From Cunninghamia lanceolata (taxonomy: Eukaryota; Streptophyta; Pinopsida; Cupressales; Cupressaceae): a stretch of DNA of 64,000 nt. Location of the stretch: assembly GCA_027924645.1 (NCBI GenBank), contig BSBN01000187.1:11364001-11428000 (forward strand), read 5' to 3'. Within the stretch, counting starts at the first letter, position 1, and each line of letters opens with the position of its first letter. A model generated the notes under the pieces. The model was not told where the DNA came from and made no database searches. It saw nothing but the letters and a program-made list of their open reading frames with translations. Of this stretch, positions 33,864 to 46,370 are shown piece by piece. The position numbers and the translations under genes are program-made.

Positions 33864-36800
33864 CAAAGAATTCATGTACCTCTCGACAATCACCAAGAAG
33901 AGTATCAAATCACACCCATTGAAATGACAGGTACTTTGTTTGGAGTCCCTATATCTATTTTGATTGATATAGGAGCCACTGAAAACTTTGTTTCTCCTAG
34001 AATTTTGAATAAGTTTCCTAGAAAAGATAGGTTCATGTCTAAACCTTGGTCAGTAGAATATGGTAACCAATCTAAGGCTCAGGTAGAAAAAATGTTTGTT
34101 TGAGGCCAAGATTGATCTCCCTAGTTTCTCAATGGAAGTAAATCTATATGTAGCCCCCTTAGGTTCCTATGATGTAATCCTAGGAATGAGTTGGTTATGG
34201 AAGCATAGAGCTAAAGTTGACTATTTTTCAAAAAACGGTTGAATGCTTGGATGATTTGGGAAATCAGACCCAAATCCATGGAATTCAAAGAGAAGTTAAG
34301 ATTAGACCTATCTCTACTAAGAAATTGAAAAGGGCTAGAAGAAAAGGTTGTCAGTTGTTTGTAGTTAAAATGGAACAAGTGGAGGAAGGGTTAGAAAACC
34401 CTAGTTCCTCTTTTGAAGAAAAGTATCCCTTTCTTTAGGATTTTCAGGATGTTTTTCCAGAAGAACTTCTAGGACTACCTCCCATGAGGGTTTTTGATTT
34501 TGCAATTGATATTAAACTAGGATTTGAGCCTATATCAAAAGCAGCCTACCATATGACAACTATGGAGTTAATGGAATTGAAAGCCCAATTACAAGAATTG
34601 TTAGCAAAAGGTTTGATTAGACCCAGTGTTTCACCATGGGGTGCTCCAGTTATTTTTGTCAAGAAGAAGGATGGAACTCTTCGTTTATGTATAGATTATC
34701 GTATGCTTAATAAAGAAACAGTAAAGAACAAATATCCTTTGCCATGTATTGATGATCTCTTTGATCAAATGCATGGAGCTATAGTATTTTCAAAGATCGA
34801 TTTGCGTCGAGATATCATCAGTTAAGATTGAAAGATGAGGATATTCATAAGACAACTTTTAGAACCAGATATGAGCACTATGAGTTCATAGTGTTGCCAT
34901 TTGGTTTGATGAATGCCCCTATTGCATTCATGAATCTCACGAACAGTGTATTCAGAGATTGTTTAGACAAGTTTGTTCTAGTCTTTCTGGATGATATACT
35001 TATTTACTCTAAGAATGAAGAACATCATCGACATTTGCACTTGGTTCTGCAACAATTAAGAGGACATAAGTTATATGGAAAATTGTCAAAGTGTTCATTC
35101 TTCTAGAAGGAGATTCAATATCTAGAACATATTATATCTACAAAAGGAATATCTTTTGATCAGGCAAAAATCATAGCTATTCTAGATTGGTTGGTACCCA
35201 CAAATGTGCATGAGGTGCATAGTTTCATGGGCCTGGCTGGCTATTATAGAAAGTTTATTTTAAATTTCTCTAGTATTTCTAGTCCAATCACTTCCCTACA
35301 AAGGAAAGGAAAGTGATTTGAATGGACAAACAAATGTTAGGAGGTATTTGATCTCTTAAAGGAAAAGTTAACTTTAGCTCCAATTTTGAAAGTTTCTGAC
35401 CCCAAAGAACAGTCTGAGGTAGTTACAAATGCCTCAGGAGAAGGATTAGGAGTGCTCATGCAAGATGGGAGAGTGATAGCCTATGAGTCTAGAAAATTGA
35501 AATCCTATGAGAAAAAATATGCACCACATGATCTAGAATTGGTAGTAGTTACTCATGCTTTGCAAATGTGGAGACACTATTTGTTAGGGAAAACCTTTGT
35601 ACTTAAGTCAGACCATCAAAGTCTTAGGTATATTTTCTCTCAACCACATCTGAATGCTTGACAAAGGAGATGGTTAGAATTGATATCTGACTATGACTTT
35701 GAGATAAACTATATCAAAGGAAAAGAGAATAGGGTAGATGATGCTTTGAGTCGTAGAAGACATATATCTTCAATTGTCTCTATTCATAGAAATTTCAAAG
35801 ATTTAGTACTGCAAAATTTGTCTGGTGATGAATATTATGAGCAAGTTAAGCAGGCTCTGGAGGTTAATCCTAGATACCCAAGGTATGATGGGTTTCTATT
35901 TGAGGCAGATGGACTATTGAGGTTTAGAGATAGAATGTATGTTCCTGATTTAGCTGACTTAAGGAATCTTGTATGGAAAGAAGTTCATACCACACCATAT
36001 TCCAAACATCCAAGGGTGACCAAACTTCTAGCGGATGTTAAACCTCTTTATTTTTGGAAAGGAATGAAGAACGATGCTGCAAGATTTGTAGCAAGTTGTT
36101 TAGAATTCTAGAGGGTTAAAGAATAACATCAACACCCAGCAGGATTGTTATACCCGCATGATGTACCAGAGTGGAAATGGCAAGTCATAAGTATGGACTT
36201 TGTCCAAGGTCTTCCTATGTCTAGGAATAGACATGATGCCATTTTAGTTGTGGTTGATAAAATCACAAAGGTAACACATTTCATACCAGGGAATTTGTCT
36301 GATGGAGCACCAGTGTTAGCCTGCAAATTTGTACAAGAAGTGTTTAGATTGCATGGTTTCCCTGAAAAGATTATCTCAGACAGAGATGCACGCACAACAT
36401 CAAGGTTTTGGTAAACCTTGTTCTCTACGCTAGGGACTAAACTCAATGTGAGTACAGCTTATCATCCTAAAACTGATGGGCAAACTGAGAGAGTTAACCA
36501 GGTTTTGGAGGATTTGTTGAGAATGTATTGCATGGATCAGAAATATAAGTGGGAAGAATACTTACCACTTGTGGAATTTGCTTACAATAATTCCTATCAT
36601 TCCGCTATCAAGATGGTGCCATTTGAAGCATTGTATGGGAGAAGATGTCAAGCTCCTATAAGCTGGGATGAGCTAGAAGATACGATTAGCTGAAATGGAA
36701 GAAAACGTTAAGATGATCAGAAAAAAAAATTGGCAGAAGCCAATGATAGACAAAAGAGCTATGTGGATGCCAAGCATGTACCAAGATAATTCTTTGTTGG

Positions 36801-37200
36801 AGAGAAAGTTCTCTTGAGGGTCAAACCTTAGAAAAGTTCTATTAAGTTTGGGAAGTCTTCTAAACTAAATCCTTGATATGTGGGACCCTTTGAAGTACTC
36901 GAAGTGGTCAATCCGGTTGCCTACAGAATTGCTCTACCACCAGCTTTGTCTAGAATGCACAATTTTTTTCATGTTTCTTATTTAAATAAATATATTATAG
37001 GTGATAATAATATTTTAAATTGGAATTCTTTACAGATGCAGGACCCAGGGGTGGTCACGATCGAGCCAATCAGAGTGTTAGAAACAAAGAGGTCTTGTAG
37101 TGTAAGGTCCAATGGGACCAATATGCTGAGTAAAATGCTACATGGGAGGACTACCATGAATTTTATCAGAAGTTTCCTCATTTATTTAATGCTTTTACAG
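33864..37200 (+). pseudogene. Chromovirus pol remnant: protease, RT, RNase H, integrase, chromodomain
   Basis: Continues from gag in the same frame through the protease, where the active site reads DIGAT (about 33964) rather than the usual DTGA-type. A frameshift near 34100 and another near 34800 follow. [26 protein letters not shown] core from 34600, then FLDD near 34988. RNase H at 35386-35661 (YAPHDLELVVV, LKSDHQSLRYIF). Integrase from 35950, with the zinc-binding region's second Cys pair damaged (CLEF), a core Asp in SMDFVQGLP near 36195, and the second Asp and Glu region near 36380-36500 ([16 protein letters not shown]). The chromodomain can be read near 37095-37190 in a frame with one TAG, ending in a WEDYHEFYQKFPHLF-like helix. 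Stops (for example 35104, 35316, 35337, 35659, 36109, 36412) leave no functional product. Confidence 0.95.
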
Positions 37201-37280
37201 TTGAAAAACAATGAACTTTCTTTTAGTTACATTTTGATAATTTATATCATCGAGGACAATGAATCATTAGGCAAAGGATA

Positions 37281-40200
37281 TGGTACATCCCCAATTTTTA
37301 TCTTGCTAATACTTTTTACTTTTACTCAGACATAAGTAAATCTATTTTGATGTTTAGATTAATATCAAGGAAAAACATAGACTCTATTGAATTTCATTTA
37401 AGGATTTATAGAAAATGCAAATGTTTTATCGATTTAATAATTGTATTATGAGAATTTGGTTTATTGTTTGGATAATGCTGCACTGATCATAATCTATTGA
37501 TTTCAAGTTTTATACAGGATTACATGTTTTGGATGACTCTCAGAGAAAAGAGAGAGTGAGTATCTTTCAAGGAGGGAAATATAGACCTTGGGTTACGAGT
37601 GTTCATTTACCAAAATGAGTATAAGTGTTTAACAAAACGTGAACCGGTATCGATAGAGGTAAGTCATGTTTTATCAATATAGATTTTGAGTCTATTTGAC
37701 AAGTAATTGATATCTTTTGATTCTTTTCTGGGTTAGTCATGTGTGTCGACATTATTGGTCGTAAAAGAAAATGACGTCTTCATAGTAGAACGATGTTTGT
37801 TTATGATTAATGTAAATCTTACTTTGACTTTGTCATGAAATTGTTGGGTTACTATCCTTAAGTCATAGAAGGTTAAATGGTGTTATTAATATGTCATACG
37901 ATGATCTTATCAAGTAAAGCTGATGTGATTTAACAAGAGTCTGTGAAGGGGAGACAAGCTTGACCCTTTCACATTATTTGAAAGCCTTTTGACTTATTAT
38001 TATCATACATTGACCATAGCATAAATGATCAAGAAGGGTTGATGTCATGTTAAACCATACTTAAATATATAAATATATATGTATGCATCAAGTTGAGGTG
38101 AGCACCTCATAATTATTAACTACATGCTTGATCATGGACTAGCCGTAGGCTTGTAAATAGGAATGTTTTTCCTTTATCTCAAGTGGTGGATCGAACCACT
38201 CAATGTGATCATTGAATGATCAAACTATGGCATTATTCATATGTCAGCCTCTTTGAGAGAATTTTGTGGTGATACAAACCACATTATTTTCACTCCCTTA
38301 GAAGGATGTATTCCCATCGACAAATGTAAGGCCTTACATCTTTTAAAGTTTCAGTTATAACCGAGGTGCTATGTGGACTGTTCGAGTATTCATTGTGTCT
38401 CTAACTGTAATCGTGGGAGAGTGATGATAGGGGGACTCATTAAGAGTCATGAGAGAGTCTTAAAAAAACAAAAATGACTCAGTTAGAACCAAGAGGTAGA
38501 GTATTATGCTTGGAGGATCACTACAAGTAGTAGGAAATAGCTAACAGTCTTGAGAAGGAAGTAATGTCAGTTTTAGGCGTCCATTAAAGATCTCAGTCTG
38601 CAACTCTTTATCTTTGAAGCCATTACTACCAGGTTGTCTTTTCTGCCCTGTATGCTTTGTAAGCAATGTTGAATCAAAATTTCTTTTGTGTCATTCAATG
38701 AGTGTCTTGTTGTAGACAATTAAATATGCCAATAAGGCTAAACTAGTTAATTCAATGTGTATTTGTTCATACCAATGGAGTCAACTATATCAAATCACTA
38801 ATAGAGTTATTAGTAAAACTATTTAGTTAACTTACAGGAATTCAGAGAACATTGATTAATCTCGATTGGCCGATGCATGCTATTATAGTTGAATTTTGTA
38901 TCTTAGTACTCTTAGCCAAAACATACTTATTGTTTTTAAAACTATTAAACATATCAAACTATTGTATAGTGACTGAATGATCATTACAAATCACATACCT
39001 AAAGAAGGCTATTCTATAGTTATCGTGTGTCTTGTATGATCGAACAGTCACACTGATGATTGAGATTTATCATGTAGTAGATCAACTATGTTGTTATAAG
39101 TTTAAACATGCAAAAGACTTTTAGTGTTATTAGTGCAAACTGAAACTTTGATAGGTATACTCTTTAGCTATGAGTAACACGGTTTAATCTTTAAGCTAGG
39201 TTGATATCATTTTTAAAATATTCTTTGTTTAGTCTTTATATCAAAATGATATCTATTTAAAAGAACTTAGATTCTTAGTAAATCTTTGGAAAACTATTTT
39301 ATATCCAATCGAGTGATAGAAAAACTAGGAATATTTTGATAGAAGAAATAAGGTCTAAAGGACAATCCTTATTACCATTTTATTAATATTGTTGAAGATA
39401 TTCTTTGTAAACCATTATGATGGAATAGACTAGCATAAACTAGAAAATAACCTAGTATGGAAACATATTTATGTTTATAGTGTGACTATCAATGATATCG
39501 CAATAGGGAAAATAGAAAGTACTCATACTCCATTATGTAGGAGGTAATATCTTTTCTAGAACTATATTATTCTTAATCTTGATTGAGTAAACCTAGGGGT
39601 CGTTTTTAAACCTTAATCATGGTAGGATTATTTTGAAATATCAGATTATTAAAGGTTGCAATGAAAACCCTAGTATCGAATATGGAAGCAAATGATTAGT
39701 TATATATATATGAACTCGTCTAAGTCAAGTAGACCATTGCTATGAAAGATATTAAAACTATTTACGTAAACATAGTTGGTGAAGATAAACTACAAGAATA
39801 TGATAGTATCCAAGTCAAGTTGGGGTGGGTGAACATTTCAACCACGTTCATTACAAATGTTATTGATATTAAAACTTTGGCCAAAGTAATGCATTCATTT
39901 TCTGCATGCATTGTATCTAGGGTTGTATGGTGGATAGAGTTATGTAGGATACAACACTATGTACTTGGAAGGCAAATTACCACTGGTCACCTTTGTTCTA
40001 TATTCCTCATGAAGGGTAGGGCCACTTCCTATGTGAAAGATGTGTGGCAGACCACTGGGCTATGGATGGAGGTAAAATACTTGAAAGATGCTCTCTCTCT
40101 AGTAGAAAACATGCCAAGGTTTGTGATAAAGATGTTAGATATTCAGAAGCAGTGATCTTTCCAAATTTGCTTATGTAATTGAAGTACTTATGCAAATACT

Positions 40201-40373
40201 TATAATTGAGAAAGACAATATGTCATATTTGTATTATGTAAGAGAATCTTGCAATTTGTTGTTACTTGATTATATGATAAATAAAAGAAAAATTTTCTCT
40301 CATTTTTACCTTGTTGAATTTATTCCATGGTAAGTTCTCTATATTATTGTGTTTTTAGAATGTGGATGTTACA
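37281..40373 (+). repeat. Chromovirus 3' LTR, uninterrupted (3093 bp)
   Basis: Starts TGGTACATCC (TGTTACATCC in the 5' copy) and ends ...GGATGTTACA. It serves as a built-in empty-site reference for both nested insertions in the 5' LTR. About 350 bp (around 38830-39180) has no clear counterpart in the 5' LTR. Confidence 0.95.
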
Positions 40374-41630
40374 AGAGGTCGGTAGGAGGAATAAATGGGT
40401 GGTCGTTAGGGTTTTTTAGTAGAGGTGTTAGGTTGGAGATCAGCAGTGACAAGAGTATTTCCTGGTGGCGACTAAGATTACGACACTTAGGGTTTTTCGA
40501 CAGACCTGTAAAACATTGGACAACAAATATTAAAAGGAAATTAAAACCCTAGACTGCAATGAGAACACTAGACCACTGCCAAATATCATGGGACCTACGA
40601 GATAAACATTTAACCCTACAACCACAATATCAGATTAGTGCACAGAGTAGTACGACAGATCCGTATGCTATGGATCTGTATAGTACAGTCTACTGTACTA
40701 AAAAAATTTCAAAAATTTCCTGTCACGAAAAATATAGCAAATTTTATATTATTTTCACAAAAAGGGCCTCCCAGACTCAACGGTGAGGTCCATTTGAGCT
40801 TAGGAGGTCACCTGCAAATTTTTCCTTTCAAAGGTTGACAAAAACTGATCTTTTCACTTCGGGTTCACCATTTTGTGTTAGAGAAAAACTAGGTTTAATG
40901 TAAGAAACAACAAACAATCAAACCCTAACTACAATAGAATGCAAGAAAGCTTAGAAAGAAGTCAAATAAACATGAAAACCAGAAAAAATCTAAACTAACA
41001 TTGACTAACTTCTATTGTCCTCCTCAATCTTCCATGTTTGGTCTCAAATTTGCAAGTTTTGCACAATCTTGACAAGCTCAAATGAAGAATGGCAAGATGT
41101 TGGAGTGTTGGGAGAGAGATCCAAAAATTGAGAGGTTAAGAGGTGAAAAAGAAGTTGAAAGAGGTGTTTTATAGAACACCTGATTTGAATGAATGGATAG
41201 GATTTGATGTTGACTTTGAGGCCAAATAGAGTGCTAGGATGAGTTAGGGTTTCCTCACCACTAGAGGATAAAAGTGAATTTAAAATTCACAAATATGATG
41301 AGGTGGAGGAAGTTTAAATTAAATAAACTTGGTTATTTTATTTAATTCATTTGAGGAAGGGGACATGTGAAAGGGGATTTTGGATAATTAGGTGATGGAA
41401 TTTGATTTATTTATTTGAATAAATCAAGTGAAGGGAACATTATGAATAATCAAATAATCAATTAGGATTAATTATTTAATTATAGAAGACACATGGATAA
41501 ATGATTATAAATGATGAAATTGAATTAATTAAATAATTAAAATTATTTAATTAATAGTTGAATCATGGAATTTGCAGGAGAAAATTGTCCTGCCACATTT
41601 GTGACAAGAGGACATTTTTAAGTGTCTACA
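40374..41630 (-). repeat. Copy A: 5' LTR, right segment
   Basis: Begins with the second AGAGG and ends ...AGTGTCTACA. The last ~300 bp, rich in TTATTTAATTAA-type words, aligns with the end of the copy B 3' LTR (46100-46354), including the terminal GTGTCTACA. On the minus strand the LTR therefore starts TGTAGACAC. ORFs at 40349-40838 are in LTR sequence and are not called. Confidence 0.65.
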
Positions 41631-41632
41631 TC

Positions 41633-41895
41633 AGGTACAGGATGATATGGATAGGATGCTAGTGGGTTTTGTTTATAATTGGGTTCAACTGGTCACATGC
41701 TTTTGACATTTATAAGATGAAGGAGGTGAAATGACAATGTATGTTCTGGGTGTATGATGGGATTTGTGGTGGAAAAAGGTGGATTTTGGATGAATGGGGG
41801 AAGTACAAACATCGTTAGATTGTTGACCTTGAGGTGTGTATCCAAGGCCATATGAGTGCGGAGAGAACTTGACATGGATTGGCTCCAAAATTCCT
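41633..41895 (-). pseudogene. Fragment of the copy A/B gypsy-like family (downstream of G-patch)
   Basis: Minus-strand sequence at 41690-41885 aligns with 49813-50012 of copy B. Shared residues include EPIHVK, HSYGLGYT-QG and PPSSYKCQKHVT. Truncated at both sides: copy A's LTR abuts on the right-hand 5' side and unrelated DNA follows at 41896. It implies copy A was inserted into an older member of its own family. Confidence 0.75.
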
Positions 41896-41986
41896 GTTAG
41901 CTAACCCTATATATATACATACATACATACATTCTGTGTTTGAGACACATGTCTTCACTTGTAGGTCAATCGTGTCTCAACCACAA

Positions 41987-44900
41987 ATGGGCAAGAGGGA
42001 TTCAAAATTCCACTGGGACATCTTCCCAAGGATGAATAGTATTTTCCATACTCAAGGATATACAGAGGACACACATTGTGGGAACACTGATATAGAAGCC
42101 TTTAGAACAAGAATAAACAACTTGGAGGATAACCCTATCCTTAAGAACATTGTGATGATGAGAATGTATTATGCAATCGAATTCCCCTATGTTGCAAAGC
42201 CCTTGGAGTTGTCGGTTGCATGCGTCCAGAACTATAATGTGGTTAGTAGAAGGGTAGAAAAGGAAGGGAGGGTTTTTTTTTGACTTCTCCATAGATGGCA
42301 TCTCTACCACTTTCAAATTGCCAACAGCTCGTGGGATGTTTGTACCAGATTTGACAAAATTGGCAAAAGAATACAATACATGTATGAAGGCCTGCAAGAA
42401 AGTGATTTATCTAGGTTGGAGACATTCAACCAATACAACTAAAGTACTGGCTAAAATGTTGCAGCACCTTTATAAGTATGACTTTTCAGAGGAAGTGCTA
42501 TACATGATGTTCCTGCTCAGCAAGATGAATGGGATGCCCAGATGTGGCAATAACCCTAGATGTTCGGACTAATCAGGGTAGTCATTAAAAATCTAGAAAC
42601 CAAGATACAATGGGCCGAGATGATCAGTGATGCCTTCTATGATCAAGTCATTAGATGGAAGAAGATGAAGGATAGGATATTTAAGATGACGAGATACTTG
42701 GTCTATGCTTTCACCGCCAAAGGCATGTTCAATGGATTGCATAGAATAGGAAAGATGGTCGTGCTACCACATGAAAAGACTCCTTAGGAGCACTATCCAC
42801 AATTAGAAAGGGACCAATCCATTCTAAATTACAGAAGAGTGAATGATTGCTTCGCCATGCATCTATCCTGATGTTGGAGGGAGATCAAACCAAGAGATTC
42901 TCAATCACCATGACTAAATTGATAGATGCATATGGTTCTTGGTTTTTACAAGCCAAAACTTATTCCTACATGCAGATGGAGGGCTTCAATGGATAACCTT
43001 ACATTCTCCCAAGGTATACATCAGATAAGGTTGCTCTGAAGGATATGGTAAGGCAACAATTTCCTACTTTTGAACAGTCCCAGGTGAAAGAGGGGAAACA
43101 GTATAGGAAGTTCCCTATAATGGCTCGTTGGTATATGACCCCTTATGTAGACAATGTTAAGGATGCAGAAAAGAATTTAGCTAGCTTGAGTTTGCAGTTG
43201 TTTCCTTTGGCCTGGGATTATGACCCTTATCATAGGGTAGAGAAAAGATTTAACAAGAAATACAAACACAATGTTCATTTAGAATATTTCTGGGCTGATT
43301 GTCAAGATGAACATGAGGCCAGGAAGCATGGATACCAAAGGTTTACTCTAGCTCAAATGAAAACAATAGGCTAACCAGAGGTTCCTCCTCAATTGAAGAA
43401 TGATGATGATGATATCCTTAATAGGGAGTATGAGGAGAAGATATTCAAAGATCCAATCTCTTTCACTGATTACTCATTACTGGATGAGACATCAATAGAT
43501 GTCATGACCTTTAGCGTCATGAAAAGAACCTAAGCTTTGGTAGCAAAGAAGGTTCAAGAATTAAAAGAAAAAGGTGTTACCATCACCATGGATAAAAAGA
43601 AGAAGAGAAAAGAAAGACAGGAGGAAGGGTATGATGACTTTTTAGTGCACAAACGGCAGGTCCTAGAGGCCAAATTAGTTGAATCAAGCAGTTCAGGGAC
43701 TGCAGAACAAGTTACTACTAAGGGGATATCTTTGGTTTATGCGCCACCTCCATCACAAAGGGATACTCCCATGGCAATAATTCCCATTCCTATCATTCAG
43801 ACACTAGAAGCAAGGGAAGTATCAGTGGATGAGGAAGATGAAATCCCACTTGGGACATTGGCTAAAAAGGGTAGGGATGTGCTCCAAGGTGTTATAGTAT
43901 CCAGACAGTCTAGATACCAAGGCCTTGTCATGAGGGGTATTACTTCGCCTATGTTGCAGAAACAAGCACTAACATAAGCATCTCCAAGCTTTGGTGTTAG
44001 TATAATCATAGAGATCCAACATGGTATCCCTCTTGATACCATCATCAAAGTAAAAGATGAAATAGCATAGAAGGCTATTCAGAAGTCTTTGGAGAAAGAG
44101 ATGAGTAAGGCATTGCCTCTTGATAAAACAATAGACTTGACAGATGACGATGTAGTCACAGATGTGACTAATCATCTATTGGAGACCTTGTTGCATCATT
44201 CAGATCAAGGGGCAAGAGGTCAAGAAGATACAACGATAAAATGGATAGAGGTCAACATAGAAGAATCTCCAGATGTGGAGGTACATATGGACCCCCTGAG
44301 TACTTTAATTGAAAATGTAACTAGTTCAAAGGTGATAGATTTATCATATCAGCCCAAAGATGAACAAAGAAAAGTAATTGATAAACTAGATCAAGGGGCA
44401 GAGAACATTCCCATGGAAACAAATGATACAAGGAAAGATACCCAAACTCAAGATACATAGTCAGGTACCCCTATAGCTACAACTGAGAAAATGCAAGTGC
44501 CAAATCAAGATTCAAGTGTTAGTAATAAGGATGATAAGGGTAATCAAGAGCATTCTTTTGTAGAGTCACATCTAGATGGTCAAAAAATGGAAACTAAAAA
44601 TGTTCAACAGGGAGAAACACTATAGGAGCAAGTTTAGAATATGCATGAAGATATGCAGATGGAGACTAAGGATTGGGATGAACCAAAAGATACATCACAC
44701 CTAGATCTCTCTCAACAAGAACAAGTGGAAAAGCATAATGCTGATGAAATTGACCAAGGAAAATGTCAACAAATGGAGGGTTCTGAAGATATTCCACCTC
44801 AACAAGAAAATGTACAAAATCTTGGTAGTGAGAATGAAGTTATAAATGAGAATAAAGAGGTACATGATGCTCAAAGTGAGAAATTAGACTAGAGAGGGTT

Positions 44901-45480
44901 AGATACAAGTTCACTTGCATAGATATCATTAGAGGTGGGGACTCCACAAGAAGAGATTGATCCATTAGAATTTAAGTCACTCTTTACACTAGACCCAACC
45001 AAGCCAAAGAGAAGGGCAAGGACAGTCTCTGTAATAAAGCAAGATGCAGCTACAGGAAAGAGGATAGTCCAAGTAGTTGTGTCGAAGGTGAATAAGGCAA
45101 AGGGAGAAATAAGGCCAAAAAAATTTCAGATAACTACTATTGATTTAGGTCATGCCATAGATGAACAAAAGCTCCGAGGACTTAGAGATCATAGAGATGA
45201 TGTGGAGGCTAAGATGATGAAGATCAAAGCCAAGAAAAAGATGTATAAGGGACAAGTAACCCAATTACAGGCTTTTGTGAAAGGATTGGCTTCTCCCACT
45301 AACATTCAAATAACTGAGGATACTTCATTAACATTGGTTTCTCATGAAGAAATAGCTGCCCTAGATGTATAGAAACACCATGCACAGATCACAGATGATT
45401 GGTTTAACAAATTATTGATAGATGGGGACTAGACAATAAGGATGTCATTATCCAATTGGGAATTTTATACAAAAAATTTG
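41987..45480 (+). pseudogene. Long decayed ORF of the unknown repetitive family (N-terminal domain to coiled-coil region)
   Basis: Not recognised as a named family. The best start is the ATG at 41987 (MGKRDSKFHWDIFPRMNS). An alpha/beta-looking N-terminal domain of roughly 350 residues (motifs VFFDFSIDG, LPTARGMFVPDL, KVIYLGWRHSTNTTKVL, PYVDNVKDAEKN) is followed by a Lys/Glu-rich helix, an acidic low-complexity linker (about 43800-44900), and the PKRRAR...DLGHA...coiled-coil segment shared with 700-1010. Frameshifts: within a 9-T run at 42273-42281, near 42560, and between 42840 and 43045. From 43045 onward everything is in one frame, with about 11 stops, all TAA or TAG. It would have been well over 1000 residues. 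Repetition in the window and lack of introns suggest a transposon-borne or retrotransposed gene; a gag-like role is only a guess. Confidence 0.6.
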
Positions 45481-46354
45481 GATAAATCAAAATGATAAAA
45501 CAATGAAATGCATCACCTAATCCAAATCTTCATTACCTCAGATAGATAGATGCATGCAAGATAGGTTGATTGATGGAGTGATTTGATATGTTGGTTGCTC
45601 AATTTGGTAGCATAACATTGAGATGAAGATGATAGATAGAAGATGATAGATGAAAAGACAATGGATGAAAGATGAATGATGCAAAGGCTCTAATGTTAAT
45701 TCGACATCATAAGGATACTCTAACTCAATTCATCTTGCAAATTCGACAGAATAAGGGTACTTGAAGCTCAATGCATATGCAAATGACTTGTGAGGGGGTT
45801 AATTTATAGGCAAGGATTGATTCAAATGGATGGCTAAGATTGAAAGGCTAATTGATTGATGTTGACGACTAGGATTGATTAGTTATTCCCACTCTTAAAG
45901 GGAGTTGTAGTTATGTGACAAGTGTACAAAGGAGGATAAAACTCATGTGTGATCGTGTACACAAAAACTAGTTCATGTGTAATTGTGTACACAAAAAGGA
46001 TATTAAATGAAAGATGTAATACCACACATGATTCAATCAAGAGGTGGACAAGTGTTGGAAAGTGGTGAAAGGTGAGGACCTAATTCAAATATTTTATTTA
46101 AATTAGTTGGGATATATGAGGGAAATTAATTAAATAAATAGGATTTATTTAATCAATTGGCTAGGTTATTAGGATAGGATGGGATTATGATGGGAAGATA
46201 ATTAAATAAATAAAATTTATTTAATTAATTGGATTATGGATTAAGTGGGATTAAGAGTGGGATTAGGACAAAATGCTACATGATGTCTAAATGATGTATT
46301 TGACTAGGTGTTGCAAGACATGGACAAATTTGGGGACAAATTTGGGTGTCTACA
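45481..46354 (-). repeat. Copy B: 3' LTR (left edge not resolved)
   Basis: Ends ...GGGTGTCTACA at 46354. The right part aligns with 41160-41630 of copy A. The left boundary with the preceding ORF remnant is uncertain. Confidence 0.6.
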
Positions 46355-46370
46355 TTTTGCCCCTCTTTGA
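46355..46370 (-). other. Copy B polypurine tract
   Basis: The minus strand reads CAAAGAGGGGCAAAA directly upstream of the LTR start TGTAGACACC. Classic placement, which fixes the element's orientation. Confidence 0.75.

Larger units (their letters stand above)
18073..40373 (+). mobile_element. Ty3/gypsy chromovirus (22.3 kb including two nested elements)
   Basis: Structure: 5' LTR (18073-32089, split by two younger elements), Met-tRNA primer site, gag, protease, RT, RNase H, integrase, chromodomain remnant, 3' LTR (37281-40373), and 5-bp TSDs AGAGG on both sides. After subtracting the nested elements and their duplicated targets, the 5' LTR is about 2.9 kb against 3.09 kb for the 3' LTR. The long LTRs plus chromodomain suggest the Tekay/Del branch, but that assignment is tentative. 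All coding regions are broken. Confidence 0.95.
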
